64,000 bases of DNA from NCBI RefSeq assembly GCF_018531465.1, contig NZ_JAHDTF010000017.1, positions 168,795 through 232,794 of the forward strand. The letters run 5' to 3'. The position numbers were made by a program, and so were the translations under genes. The stretch is from Sphaerisporangium fuscum. GTDB lineage: Bacteria > Actinomycetota > Actinomycetes > Streptosporangiales > Streptosporangiaceae. The notes under the pieces are model-generated. The model did not search any database. It was given only the letters and a program-made list of their open reading frames with translations, and was not told the origin of the DNA. This document shows positions 17,213 through 26,217 of this stretch, one piece after another. Numbering within the stretch: position 1 is the first letter of the stretch; each line of letters starts with the position of its first letter.

Positions 17213-20200
17213 ATGGCGCTAGGGCAAGAGGCCGCGCCCGCGCCCGGCGGGGAGGGGCCGCGTCCGGCTCTCATCGGGCCGGACGAGCTGGCCGAGAAGC
17301 TCGGCATCCCGCCGCCCACCCCCGAGCAGGCCGCCGTCATCGAGGCGCCGCTCGCGCCGATGGTCGTCGTCGCGGGCGCGGGCTCCGGCAAGAGCGAGAC
17401 CATGGCCGGCCGGGTGGTCTGGCTGGTCGCCAACGGCTTCGTCCGCCCCGAGCGCGTGCTCGGCCTCACCTTCACCCGCAAGGCCGCCGCCGAGCTGGCC
17501 GCCCGCGTGCGCAAGCGCCTCACCCGGCTCGCCGAGGTCGGCCTCGCCCCGGCCGAGCTGCTGGACGCCGAACCCACGGTGTCCACCTACCACGCCTACG
17601 CCGCGCGGCTGGTGACCGACCACGCCCTGCGCGAGGGGCTGGAGCCGACCATGCGCCTGGTGACCCCGGCCATCTCGTGGCAGATGGCCGCGCGCGTGGT
17701 CGGCCAGTACGACGGGCCGATGGACCGCGTCGACCTCGCCCCGGCGTCGGTCACCGCCGCCGTCCTGGAGCTGGCCGGCGAGATGTCCGAGCACCTGCGC
17801 ACCCCGGGCGACGTCCGCGAGATCGGCCACTGGCTCGCCGAGCGGTACGCCGAGCTCGACGGGCGGCCCACCCTCGCCCAGCGCAGGCCCGTCCGCACGC
17901 AGGACGTCCGCGAGCAGTTCCTCCCCCTGGTGGAGGCCTACGACCGGCTCAAGCGCGCGCGTGAGGTCATCGACTACGGCGACCAGATGGCCCTGGCCGC
18001 CCGCATCGCCGACCGGCACCCGGAGGTCGGCGTGGTCGAACGCGGGCGGTTCTCGGTCGTCCTGCTCGACGAGTACCAGGACACCAGCCACGCCCAGCTC
18101 GTCCTGCTGCGCGCGCTGTTCGGCGGCGGCCACCCGGTCACCGCCGTGGGCGACCCCTGCCAGTCGATCTACGGCTGGCGCGGCGCCTCCTCCGGCAACC
18201 TCAAGCGCTTCGTCCGCGACTTCCCGGCCGTCAACGGCGAGCCGGCCGCCGTGCGCAAGCTCTCGGTCAGCTTCCGCAACGGCGAGGGCGTCCTCCACGT
18301 CGCCGAACAGGTGCAGAAGCCCCTGCGCGCCGAGGCCGGGGAGGTCCCGGTGCTCGTCCCCGGCGACAACCGCGTCGGACGCGGCCGCGCCGTCTGCGCC
18401 TTCCACGAGACCGCCGACGACGAGGCCGACTGGATCGCCGAGGGCGTGGTCCGCATGCTCGGACGTGAGTCCGCGCCCGACGGCCTGCCCTGGGGGGACG
18501 GCGAGCGCGACAAGGTCCGTGACAAGGTCAAGTCCAGCGGGGTGTGGGGTGGTCCCCTGGCCCTCCAGCCGCAGGATTTCGCCATCCTGGCGCGCAAGCG
18601 CGCGCAGTTCCCGGCCCTGCGCCGGGCGCTGGAGGCGCGCGGCATCCCCGTCGAGGTGGTCGGCCTCGGCGGCCTCCTCACCGTCCCCGAGGTGGCCGAC
18701 GTCGTGGCGACGCTGCGCGTGCTGTACGAGCCGACGGCGGGCGACGCGCTCGTCCGGCTCCTCGCCGGCCCGCGCTGGCGCATCGGCCCCGCCGACCTGA
18801 AGGTGCTCGGCGACCTTGCCCGCGAGCTGACCGTCGCCGACCGCCGCGGGCCGGTGGCCGACGACCCGCTGGAGCAGGTCGTCGCCGACATGGCCGAGGA
18901 GCGCGGCAGCCTCGTGGACGCCCTCGACGAGCTGCCCGAACGTCCCGAATGGCTGGAGCCCTTCTCACCGCTCGCGCGCCGGCGGCTGCCGCGTCTCGCC
19001 CAGGAGCTGCGGGTGCTGCGGGCGCACGCCGGGCAGCCGCTGCCCGACCTGATCACCGAGGTCGAGCGGCGCCTCGGGCTCGACGTCGAGGTGGCGGCGC
19101 GGGGCGGCGGCCCGCTCACCGCCCGCGCCGACCTCGACGCCTTCCTCGACGCGGCCTCCCGCTTCGCCGGCGACGCCGAGGATCCCACGCTCGGCGCGTT
19201 CCTCGCCTACCTCAAGGCCGCCGAGTCGGAGGAGTTCGGGCTGGAGGCCGGGCGGGTCGGCGAGACCAACAGCGTCAAGCTCATGACCGTGCACGCCTCC
19301 AAGGGCCTCGAATGGCCCGTGGTGATCGTCCCAGGACTGTCGCAGATCACCACGCAGAAGGGCGGGCTGGCCAAGGGCAGCGTGTTCCCCGCCACGCCCG
19401 CCACCAACTCCCGCTGGACCGAGAACCCCCGCAAGCTGCCGTACCCGCTGCGCGGCGACCGGTCCGACCTGCCGGCGTTGAACGGGCTCGAGAAGGACGA
19501 CCTGGCCGAGTTCGACGAGCTCTGCCGTGACCGCGATCTGATGGAGGAACGGCGGCTCGCCTACGTCGCCGTCACCCGCGCCCACTACCTGCTGATCGCC
19601 TCCGGATACCGCTGGGGGACGGCCGCAAGGCCGCTCGAACCGTCGGACTTCCTGCTGGAGATCCGCGAGGCCTGCGGCCGGGTGGCCCACTGGGCGCCGG
19701 AGACCGGGGAGGACGCCGTCAACCCCCTGCTCGCCGAGCCGCCCGCCGCCGAGTGGCCCGTCACCCCGGACGGCGAGCGGTACGAGGCCGTGCGCGGCGG
19801 GGCCGAGATGGTCATGGACGCCATCAACGGCGTGTCCGCCCCGGCGCCGTCGGGGGAGGAGACGCCGATGCGGGAGTGGGAACGCGACCGGGTCCGGGCC
19901 TGGGCGCGTGACACCGAGCTGCTGCTGCGCGAGCGCGACCAGCAGCGGCGGCGCGGCGGTGCCGTCGTGGAGCTGCCCGCCCACCTGACCGTGTCGTCGC
20001 TGGTCACCCTCGCCTCCGACCCGTCCGCGCTGGCGCGGCAGATCCGCCGCCCGCTGCCGCACAAGCCCGCGCCGCTCGCCCGCCGGGGCACGGCCTTCCA
20101 CCGCTGGCTGGAGGGCCGCTGGGGCCAGCAGCGGCTGCTGGACGACCTCGACCTCCCCGGCGCCTCCGACGACCTGTCCGAGGCCGACGTGCAGCTGGCC

Positions 20201-20569
20201 GAGCTGCAGGCGCGTTTCGAGGAGAGCCGGTGGGCCGGCATGGAGCCGATCGACCTCGAGGTGCCGTTCGAGACCATGATCGCCGATCGGCTGGTGCGCG
20301 GGCGCATGGACGCCGTCTTCCCCGACGGCGACGGCTTCGTGGTGGTCGACTGGAAGACCGGCGAGCCGCCGCGCGGGCGCGCCGCGAAGGCCGCCGCGGT
20401 GCAGCTGGCGGCCTACCGGCTCGCCTGGTCCCACCTCGCCGGCGTCCCGCTCACCAAGGTCGGCGCCGCCTTCCACTACGTGAAGGCCAACCAGACCGTC
20501 CGCCCCGTCGACCTCCTCGACGCCAAGGGCCTGGTCCGCCTCATCGAATCCATCCCCGAGGACCGCTGA
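17213..20569 (+). CDS. adnB: AdnB-like subunit of the AdnAB helicase-nuclease
   Basis: This ~1118-aa protein has a full SF1A motor: VVAGAGSGKSETMAG, LTFTRKAAAELAARV, VLLDEYQDTSHAQ, GDPCQSIYGWRGA, and motif V/VI MTVHASKGLEWP and AYVAVTRAHYLL. A C-terminal RecB-type nuclease carries VVVDWKTGEPPRG. It lies 88 nt downstream of adnA in the same orientation. I chose ATG 17213 because it gives the usual ~45 residues before the P-loop; an in-frame GTG at 17105 would overlap adnA. Role: processing of double-strand breaks before RecA loading. Confidence 0.88.
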   Translation: MALGQEAAPAPGGEGPRPALIGPDELAEKLGIPPPTPEQAAVIEAPLAPMVVVAGAGSGKSETMAGRVVWLVANGFVRPERVLGLTFTRKAAAELAARVRKRLTRLAEVGLAPAELLDAEPTVSTYHAYAARLVTDHALREGLEPTMRLVTPAISWQMAARVVGQYDGPMDRVDLAPASVTAAVLELAGEMSEHLRTPGDVREIGHWLAERYAELDGRPTLAQRRPVRTQDVREQFLPLVEAYDRLKRAREVIDYGDQMALAARIADRHPEVGVVERGRFSVVLLDEYQDTSHAQLVLLRALFGGGHPVTAVGDPCQSIYGWRGASSGNLKRFVRDFPAVNGEPAAVRKLSVSFRNGEGVLHVAEQVQKPLRAEAGEVPVLVPGDNRVGRGRAVCAFHETADDEADWIAEGVVRMLGRESAPDGLPWGDGERDKVRDKVKSSGVWGGPLALQPQDFAILARKRAQFPALRRALEARGIPVEVVGLGGLLTVPEVADVVATLRVLYEPTAGDALVRLLAGPRWRIGPADLKVLGDLARELTVADRRGPVADDPLEQVVADMAEERGSLVDALDELPERPEWLEPFSPLARRRLPRLAQELRVLRAHAGQPLPDLITEVERRLGLDVEVAARGGGPLTARADLDAFLDAASRFAGDAEDPTLGAFLAYLKAAESEEFGLEAGRVGETNSVKLMTVHASKGLEWPVVIVPGLSQITTQKGGLAKGSVFPATPATNSRWTENPRKLPYPLRGDRSDLPALNGLEKDDLAEFDELCRDRDLMEERRLAYVAVTRAHYLLIASGYRWGTAARPLEPSDFLLEIREACGRVAHWAPETGEDAVNPLLAEPPAAEWPVTPDGERYEAVRGGAEMVMDAINGVSAPAPSGEETPMREWERDRVRAWARDTELLLRERDQQRRRGGAVVELPAHLTVSSLVTLASDPSALARQIRRPLPHKPAPLARRGTAFHRWLEGRWGQQRLLDDLDLPGASDDLSEADVQLAELQARFEESRWAGMEPIDLEVPFETMIADRLVRGRMDAVFPDGDGFVVVDWKTGEPPRGRAAKAAAVQLAAYRLAWSHLAGVPLTKVGAAFHYVKANQTVRPVDLLDAKGLVRLIESIPEDR

Positions 20570-20665
20570 CGGCCGGGTCGTGATGCGACGACATCCAGAA
20601 GAGCCATGCGATCAGCGGGCAGGACCCGTACGCTGGGAAGCAGCAGGAAGGGCAAGGGGGACATC

Positions 20666-20863
20666 ATGAGCGAGAGCCAGCCGGATCACCCGATCTTCCC
20701 GCCTGTCCGTAAGAAGACTTCGGTCGACGAATTGATCAGGGCCAAGCATGCACGGCCGATCCGGTCCATCGGGGATCTTGCAGCGGACACGTTCGAAAGC
20801 GACGAAGAGCTGGATGACTTTCTGGCCTTCATCCATGCCGAGCGTCACTCCGAGGTGGCGTAG
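20666..20863 (+). CDS. Putative VapB-like antitoxin
   Basis: This 65-aa acidic protein starts at ATG 20666 behind AAGGGGGA. No clear DNA-binding motif is seen at the N-terminus (FPPVRKKTSVDELIRAKH). The C-terminal half is strongly acidic (ADTFESDEELDDFLAFIHAE), as expected for a segment wrapping a PIN toxin. It ends 15 nt before the PIN-domain gene. The assignment rests mainly on position and composition. Confidence 0.65.
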   Translation: MSESQPDHPIFPPVRKKTSVDELIRAKHARPIRSIGDLAADTFESDEELDDFLAFIHAERHSEVA

Positions 20864-20878
20864 AGGCAGCTCGTCATC

Positions 20879-21280
20879 ATGTCTGCTGTCGTCTTGGACA
20901 CCGACGCCTCCTCTTTGATCCACAAACGCAGACTGCCCGCGAGCCTGGCGGCCAAGCTGGTGGGTGCTGTTCCGCTGATCACGTTTGTCACACTCGCCGA
21001 GCTCACCAAGTGGATGGAAGTTCGCGACTGGGGTATGCGGAGCCGTGGAGCGCTTGCTGAATGGCTTGTCGCTGTTCCCGTTCTACCGGGCGATGAAGAC
21101 GTGGCCGTCACCTGGGGCAAGCTTGCCGCTGCCGCTACGAAACGCGGCCGGCCCCGCCCTATGAACGACATGTGGATCGCGGCCTGCTGCCTGACACACG
21201 GCCTCCCCCTCGCCACTTTGAACGTCAAGGACTTCGAGGACTTCAACGTTCACCATGGCCTGATGCTGATCACTCCCTGA
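20879..21280 (+). CDS. VapC-like PIN-domain ribonuclease toxin
   Basis: This 133-aa PIN domain shows the expected acidic residues: Asp7/Asp9 (VVLDTDASS), Glu in TLAELTKW, Asp in PMNDMWIAACCLTHGLPLAT and Asp in VKDFEDF. PIN toxins are Mg-dependent RNases that usually cut tRNA or rRNA and are neutralised by the partner encoded just upstream. The pair has lower GC than the flanking adnB gene, which suggests acquisition. Confidence 0.85.
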   Translation: MSAVVLDTDASSLIHKRRLPASLAAKLVGAVPLITFVTLAELTKWMEVRDWGMRSRGALAEWLVAVPVLPGDEDVAVTWGKLAAAATKRGRPRPMNDMWIAACCLTHGLPLATLNVKDFEDFNVHHGLMLITP

Positions 21281-21435
21281 GTGTCGTTGGAAGAAGCCTC
21301 AACAGGCAGGCGGGACTCGCAGGGACGGCTGCCTGTGACGACAGGCGTTCGGGGGGAGTGTCTGGGGATGGATCGTGCCGGGGCGGCGGCCAGGAAGGAA
21401 ATGTGGCTGGTATCGCCTGTGACCTTTCGAAGGCG

Positions 21436-21469
21436 TCGGGGGGGGCGGGGCGCCGCCCCGCCCCCCCGA
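21436..21469. terminator. Very GC-rich bidirectional terminator hairpin
   Basis: A G8-C-G4 arm (from 21436) faces a C4-G-C7 arm (to 21469) around CGCCG, with one bulged G. It lies between convergent vapC and the muconolactone-isomerase-like gene, 5 nt from the latter's stop. The remaining ~150 bp of this gap shows nothing. Confidence 0.75.
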
Positions 21470-21474
21470 GGCGG

Positions 21475-21783
21475 TCACACCTGGTAGCCCTTCTTCACGT
21501 CCTCGACGAACCCGAGGTAGTCCCGCAGCGGCCAGACCTCCTCGTACTCGAGGTACTCCCGCATCGGGAGCCGTCCGAGCGCCGTGCGGTCCAGTTCCTC
21601 GGCATCGGGCGAGTCGACGATCGCGATCAGTCGCTTCTGCGCGGCCACCTTCCATATGCCGAGGCAGAACCCGGATTCGATCGACTTCAGAACGTGCGCC
21701 GCCTCGTCCACCTCGATGTCCCAAAGCTCATCGAGGCTGACTCGGCCTTCGTGATTCCACTTCATCTGGACGTAGAAGAGCAT
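21475..21783 (-). CDS. Muconolactone delta-isomerase-like protein
   Basis: This 102-aa small alpha/beta protein starts at ATG 21783. It resembles the muconolactone isomerase/ferredoxin-like barrel family: LFYVQMKWNHEGRVS at the N-terminus, GIWKVAAQKRLIAIVDSPDA and LGRLPMREYLEYEEVWPL. No beta-ketoadipate genes are nearby, so it is probably a stand-alone member acting on an unknown small molecule. It may be read from the upstream sigma/RibD-C operon or from its own promoter around 21897. Confidence 0.65.
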   Translation of the reverse strand: MLFYVQMKWNHEGRVSLDELWDIEVDEAAHVLKSIESGFCLGIWKVAAQKRLIAIVDSPDAEELDRTALGRLPMREYLEYEEVWPLRDYLGFVEDVKKGYQV

Positions 21784-21896
21784 GGAATCTCCCTATGACC
21801 GGAGCGTGACTGCGTTCCTGATCACTGGACGTCGAGGTTCACCGGACCGATCTGAGGCAACCCTCTCCGGAACCCGGGGAAACGCACAATACGCGG

Positions 21897-21915
21897 GATC
21901 TGACTACGTCAGATC
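21897..21915. promoter_or_regulatory. Inverted repeat GATCTGAC-N3-GTCAGATC
   Basis: Exact 8-bp arms lie at 21897-21904 and 21908-21915, between two minus-strand genes. There is no T-run and the site is 114 bp upstream of the gene starting at 21783. An operator is more likely than a terminator. Confidence 0.45.
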
Positions 21916-21960
21916 TCGCCGGTCCGGGGCGTACAGGAGCCACCAGGACGACCGGAGGTC

Positions 21961-22506
21961 TCAGCGGACCACGCGGAACCGGAGGTTCGTCGCGTTCGGC
22001 GCGTGGCTCACGCCGAGACGTTCCAGCTTGACGTTCGTCCCGCCCGGATGGTCGAACAGACGGACGCCGTCGCCGAGCAGGACGGGGGCGACGAACACGA
22101 AGATCTCGTCGAGCACACCCGCTTCGAGGCACTGCCGGGCCACGTTCGCGCCGAGGATGTTGACGTACTTGCCGCCCGCGGCGTCCTTGGCCGCCTTGAC
22201 GCCGCTGTCGAGGTCGCCCGCGAACGTGACCCCGGGGATCGTGGTGTCGGGGACGTGGTGGGTGAGCACGACCTGGGTTCCGCTCCATCCCCCGCCGAAC
22301 GGCTTGCCCTCCTGGGTCGTGCCCTTGTGCGGGTCGTCACCGCGGAAGGTGCGGTTGCCGACGAGCAGCGAGCCGATCTCGCCGATGAGCTGCTTGACCG
22401 CCGCGTTGGGCTGCCCCAGGTGTTCGGTCAGCCACGACATGTCGCCACCCGGGCCGGCGATGAAGCCGTCCAGCGACATGGTGACCGAGTACAGGATCTT
22501 GCTCAT
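21961..22506 (-). CDS. Dihydrofolate reductase-family (RibD C-terminal) protein
   Basis: This 181-aa protein starts at ATG 22506 with GGAGG ahead. It opens with the family hallmark MSKILYSVTMSLDGFIAGP and has LLVGNRTFRG and a GANVARQCLEAGVLDEI helix followed by a PVLLGDGVRLF strand. Such proteins are NADPH-dependent reductases of unknown substrate. It lies 63 nt downstream of the ECF sigma gene and is probably cotranscribed with it. Confidence 0.85.
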   Translation of the reverse strand: MSKILYSVTMSLDGFIAGPGGDMSWLTEHLGQPNAAVKQLIGEIGSLLVGNRTFRGDDPHKGTTQEGKPFGGGWSGTQVVLTHHVPDTTIPGVTFAGDLDSGVKAAKDAAGGKYVNILGANVARQCLEAGVLDEIFVFVAPVLLGDGVRLFDHPGGTNVKLERLGVSHAPNATNLRFRVVR

Positions 22507-22569
22507 GATCCGCCTCCGTGGGATCGGATTTCGGTTGACCCCGGTTGAGACGGCGGATCGAGCGGAAAG

Positions 22570-23616
22570 TCATCGGTCGGCCGGCGGCAGCGTCATGGGC
22601 AGGGCGAACGCCGGGAACAGGCCGGGATCGTGGAAGGCCGTGATCTCCGCGATCACACCGTCCTCGATCCGCAGGACGCCGATGGCGAAGGCGTCGTAGG
22701 CGGGCGCGCCCGGCCCCCGTACGTAGGCCGCCAGCGCCGGCCGCCCGTTGGCCCGGGTGGCCACGGTGCGGAACCGGCCCACGTAGCCCGGCAGGCCGGG
22801 GTCCCAGCTGGCCGCCAGCGTCACCAGCACCGCCTCCCGCCCCTGGTACCACATCGGATACGGCGGCATCGTCGCCCGTACCTCCTCGGCCAGCATGTCG
22901 GCCACCGCGGCGATGTCGGCGCGTTCGAGGGCGTCCATGTACCGCCGCAGCACCTTCCGCTCCTGCTCGGTGGGCCGCGCCGCCGTCCATTCGAGGCGGT
23001 GCTCGGGCAGATGGTTCTTCAACGTCGCCCGGGCCCGCTGCAGCGCGCTGTTGACCGACGCGACGCTGGCCTCCAGCAGGGTCGCGGTCTGCTTGGCCGG
23101 CCAGCCGAGCGCGTCGCAGAGGATCAGTACGGCGCGTTGCCGGGGTGGCAGATGCTGGATCGCGGCCAGGAAGGCCAGCTCCAGCGTCTCCCTGGTGACG
23201 GCGACGGCGTCCGGCTCCGCCTCGCTCGACGCGGCCGGCTCCCACAGCCGATCGGGGTAGGGCTGCAGCCAGGCGACGTCGGTACGGGGTGGCGACCGCG
23301 CGCCGGGATCCGCGGGCGCGGCCACGTGGTGGGGGAGCACCCGCCGTGCCCGGCCGTCGAGTGCGTCGAGGCAGGCGTTCGTGGCGATCCGGTAGAGCCA
23401 GGCGCGCAGCGTCGAGCGGCCGGCGAAGCCGCCCAGACCTCGCCAGGCGCGCAGGAACGTCTCCTGCACCAGATCCTCCGACTCGTCCAACGAGCCGAGC
23501 ATCCGATAGCAGTACGCCCGCAACTCCCCGCGATGACGCTCGACGAGCACCGCGAACGCGGACTCGTCCCCCGTCCTCGCGGCCGCCACGATCTCGTCAT
23601 CGCCCGTACCGGGCAA
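22570..23616 (-). CDS. ECF RNA polymerase sigma factor with C-terminal SnoaL-like domain
   Basis: This 348-aa protein uses a TTG start. Sigma-2 is at residues ~15-85 (CYRMLGSLDESEDLVQETFL) and sigma-4 at ~165-220 (HLPPRQRAVLILCDALGWPA). A SnoaL-like domain occupies ~225-345 and replaces a separate anti-sigma factor, as in the SigG/SigJ/ECF41-type groups. A 15-nt gap to the XRE gene upstream and the RibD-C reductase downstream suggest one operon. Confidence 0.87.
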   Translation of the reverse strand: MPGTGDDEIVAAARTGDESAFAVLVERHRGELRAYCYRMLGSLDESEDLVQETFLRAWRGLGGFAGRSTLRAWLYRIATNACLDALDGRARRVLPHHVAAPADPGARSPPRTDVAWLQPYPDRLWEPAASSEAEPDAVAVTRETLELAFLAAIQHLPPRQRAVLILCDALGWPAKQTATLLEASVASVNSALQRARATLKNHLPEHRLEWTAARPTEQERKVLRRYMDALERADIAAVADMLAEEVRATMPPYPMWYQGREAVLVTLAASWDPGLPGYVGRFRTVATRANGRPALAAYVRGPGAPAYDAFAIGVLRIEDGVIAEITAFHDPGLFPAFALPMTLPPADR

Positions 23617-23631
23617 ACCGCCCCCCGCCTC

Positions 23632-24507
23632 CTAGTGGTCGGCCGCGCGCGGCTGACGACCCGTCGCGGTGGAGATGTCCGCGGTCAGGCCGAGGAGCAG
23701 CATCGCGTCATGATCTGGTGTGCCGGGCTCGGCCTGGTAGACCACCAGCCGGTGGTTGTCGCTGCGGGCCACCTCCAGGACCTCGTAACTCAGCGTCATG
23801 CGCCCCACCGCCGGATGGTCGAACCGCTTGACGCCGTTGGTCTTGGTCCGCACGTCGTAACGCTCCCACAGCCTGGCGAACTCCTCGCTCTCGGCGAGGA
23901 GTTCCCCGATCACCCGGGTCAGGTCGGGCGCGTCGGGACGCGCTCCGGCGGCGGACCGCAGGTGGGCCACCGTGGCCGCGGCCACTTCGTCCCAGTTGTC
24001 GTACACGCGCCGTGCGTCGGGATGCAGGAAGGTGTAGCGGGCGGTGTTCCGGGCGTGGACGGGCCACTGCTCGACGCCGGGGAGCAGCGCCATGCCCGCC
24101 TCGTTGGTCGCGAGCAGGTCGCTGGCCCGGCTGAGCACGTACGCCGGATGCGGCCGGACGATGTCGAGCAGCCGCCGCACCTCCGCGCGGACGGTCCGCG
24201 ACGGCTCCAGCGACGGACCCTGTTCGACGGGCGCTCCGGCCAGCTCGAACAGATGGCGCCGCTCGTCGTCGTCCAGACGCAGGACCGTGGCGATGGCTTC
24301 GAGCACCGGACGGCTGGGGTTGCTCTGCTTGCCCTGTTCCAGGCGGGTGTAGTACTCGATGCTCAGACCGGCGAGCATCGCGACCTCCTCGCGCCGCAGC
24401 CCGGCGGTGCGCCGGCGTCCGGTGGTGGCGGGCAGTCCGGCGTCCTGCGGTGACACGCGGGCCCTTCGTGAACGCAGGAACTCCCCGAAGTCGGTCTTGT
24501 TGCTCAC
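23632..24507 (-). CDS. XRE-family regulator with MmyB-like ligand-binding domain
   Basis: This 291-aa protein starts at GTG 24507. An N-terminal HTH (RREEVAMLAGLSIEYYTRLE) is followed by the MmyB-like sensor domain (YVLSRASDLLATNEAG, NTARYTFLHPDARRVYDNW). These regulators often sit divergent from the oxidoreductase they control, as here with the dehydrogenase gene at 24642. The gene also heads the sigma factor operon. Confidence 0.88.
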   Translation of the reverse strand: MSNKTDFGEFLRSRRARVSPQDAGLPATTGRRRTAGLRREEVAMLAGLSIEYYTRLEQGKQSNPSRPVLEAIATVLRLDDDERRHLFELAGAPVEQGPSLEPSRTVRAEVRRLLDIVRPHPAYVLSRASDLLATNEAGMALLPGVEQWPVHARNTARYTFLHPDARRVYDNWDEVAAATVAHLRSAAGARPDAPDLTRVIGELLAESEEFARLWERYDVRTKTNGVKRFDHPAVGRMTLSYEVLEVARSDNHRLVVYQAEPGTPDHDAMLLLGLTADISTATGRQPRAADH

Positions 24508-24641
24508 GAGTCGAGTATGCCGTGCGCCGATTCCGGGAGGGGTGCCCTGTCAGGGCCCCCCTTGGGCGGGTCTGCCGCCGCCGCTCACCGCGCTGACAGG
24601 CTGCCGTACATACCGCGGATCGAGAAAGAGAGGCGAGCACG

Positions 24642-25490
24642 ATGACGAACGTCGCAGTGGTGGGTCTGGGGATCATGGGCCGGGGCATGGCCGCCAACCT
24701 GGCCGCGAACGGGCACGAGGTGGCCGTGTGGAACCGGACCCCCGGACGCGTCCCCGGCCTGGCCGAGGCGGCGAGCCCGGCGCAGGCGGCCGCCGGGGCC
24801 GAAGTGGTCTTCGAGGTCACCGCCGACGACGCCTCCTCCCGGCAGGTGTGGTTCGGCGCCGAGGGAATCCTGGCCGGTGTGAGGCCCGGCACGGTGGTGA
24901 TCTCCTCGGCGACGCTGTCGGTGGGCTGGGTGGCCGAACTGGCCGCCGCGTGTGCCGAGCGCGGACTGACCTTCTTCGACATGCCGGTCACCGGGGGCGC
25001 GGAAGGGGCCAGGACCGGCAATCTGGTGATGCTCGTCGGCGGCGACCCCGGCAGGCTGACCGAACTGGACGGCGTGTTGCGGGCGATCGCACGGCAGGTC
25101 AGGCACTTCGGGCCGGTCGGTGCCGGCACCCGCTTCAAGCTGGTGCTCAACGCCCTGCAGGCGGTCCACTTCGCGGCTTTCGGGGAGGCCCTGAAGATGG
25201 CCGTCGCGGCCGGGCTGGACCCGCGGCAGGTCGGCGAGGCGCTCGTCGAGAGGCCCGGTGGAGTGGTCACCGGACTGGCGTGGAACAGCCTCCTGACCCC
25301 GCCCGAGCCGATCAACTTCTCCGCCGAATGGGCCAGGAAGGACCTGGCCTACGCCCAGCGCATGGCCGGGGAGGGCGGCCACCCGATCCTCGACGCCGTC
25401 CTGTCGATCTTCTCCCGGGCCGTCGAGGAGGGGCATGGCAAGGACGACTGGAGCGTCGTCAACCGGCAGGACGGGGTTCCGGTCGCGTGA
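24642..25490 (+). CDS. NAD(P)-dependent beta-hydroxyacid dehydrogenase-like oxidoreductase
   Basis: This 282-aa protein has an N-terminal Rossmann motif VGLGIMGRGMAANLAANGH and the family signature DMPVTGGAEGARTG. The catalytic Lys lies in GAGTRFKLVLNALQ. It belongs to the 6-phosphogluconate/3-hydroxyisobutyrate dehydrogenase or imine-reductase superfamily. A GAGAGGCGAG binding site precedes ATG 24642. Substrate unknown; probably regulated by the divergent XRE protein. Confidence 0.87.
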   Translation: MTNVAVVGLGIMGRGMAANLAANGHEVAVWNRTPGRVPGLAEAASPAQAAAGAEVVFEVTADDASSRQVWFGAEGILAGVRPGTVVISSATLSVGWVAELAAACAERGLTFFDMPVTGGAEGARTGNLVMLVGGDPGRLTELDGVLRAIARQVRHFGPVGAGTRFKLVLNALQAVHFAAFGEALKMAVAAGLDPRQVGEALVERPGGVVTGLAWNSLLTPPEPINFSAEWARKDLAYAQRMAGEGGHPILDAVLSIFSRAVEEGHGKDDWSVVNRQDGVPVA

Positions 25491-25563
25491 CCCGGGGCCC
25501 GGCGCCCGCTGCGGGACCGCGGTCCGGACGGCCCGGCGGCGTCACGGCTCGTGACGTGGCTCG

Positions 25564-26070
25564 TCAGTGGAGTTCGTCGCGGGCCAGGAGGGTGAGCCAG
25601 CGGAAGACCTCGGAGACCTGGTTGAGGGGGAACTGGAACTCCGGGCGGTCGTCGGTGGGGGTGACCAGGTAGGTGGGGGCGCCGGCGAACTTGGTGCGGA
25701 CGGTGACCCTGGCCCGGGCCTTCCCGTCGGTGATGCCGTGCACGGTCATCTCGGTACGTCTCCAGGTGCGCTGGGGCATGAGCTTGTCGGTGCCCATGAC
25801 CATGTGGATCGTCTTGAAGACACGGCAGGGAATGCTCTGGCCGGTCAGGTGGCGCTGGAGGAGGGCGAGCAGCTCGGCGTCCTCTTCGGCCCGCTTCTCG
25901 GGGACGGTTTCGTTCGTCGTCCCGGGACTGTTCCTGGTCGGTGCGTAAGAGGCGGACCTGGTTTCCCTGGTTGGTGAGCAGGGGCTGGCCTCGGTTTCGT
26001 CGGCTTTTTCGGTTGGATGTTCGGATTCCCGGGGTTGAGGGATGGTGTGAGGTGGGATTTCCTGTGGCAT
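25564..26070 (-). CDS. Hypothetical protein, 168 aa
   Basis: The N-terminal ~65 residues are low-complexity and polar (Pro/Glu/Thr-rich). The folded part follows: LLALLQRHLTGQSIPCRVFK, KLMPQRTWRRTEMTVHG, VTVRTKFAGAPTYLVTPT and FPLNQVSEVFRWL. No family recognised. It is divergent from the XRE-DUF5753 gene at 26218 and shares its promoter region. Confidence 0.6.
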   Translation of the reverse strand: MPQEIPPHTIPQPRESEHPTEKADETEASPCSPTRETRSASYAPTRNSPGTTNETVPEKRAEEDAELLALLQRHLTGQSIPCRVFKTIHMVMGTDKLMPQRTWRRTEMTVHGITDGKARARVTVRTKFAGAPTYLVTPTDDRPEFQFPLNQVSEVFRWLTLLARDELH

Positions 26071-26133
26071 GACGGCTACCTTTTCGTTGCCGGTTCGATT
26101 CGCCCTTCAAGGCTGACGTGCGACATCTACTGT

Positions 26134-26210
26134 GCGTAAGGGAATGGTGACAACGGTGTTGCGCTTACGCGGTTGTCTGCCATTGCGTTCGGTTGCATTC
26201 CGTTGCGTGG
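26134..26210. promoter_or_regulatory. Divergent promoter with phased TTGC repeats
   Basis: GCGTAAG (26134-26140) and CTTACGC (26164-26170) form a spaced inverted repeat. TTGC elements then recur at exactly 10-bp steps (26183, 26193, 26203) just before the GGAGGT binding site of the regulator gene. Helically phased repeats suggest cooperative binding, probably autoregulation by the XRE protein. Confidence 0.4.
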
Positions 26211-26217
26211 AGGTCAG

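Noticed and set aside
13300..17586. A 1428-aa minus-strand frame opposite adnA
   Set aside because: Composition is that of an antisense shadow; the plus strand has intact helicase and nuclease motifs.
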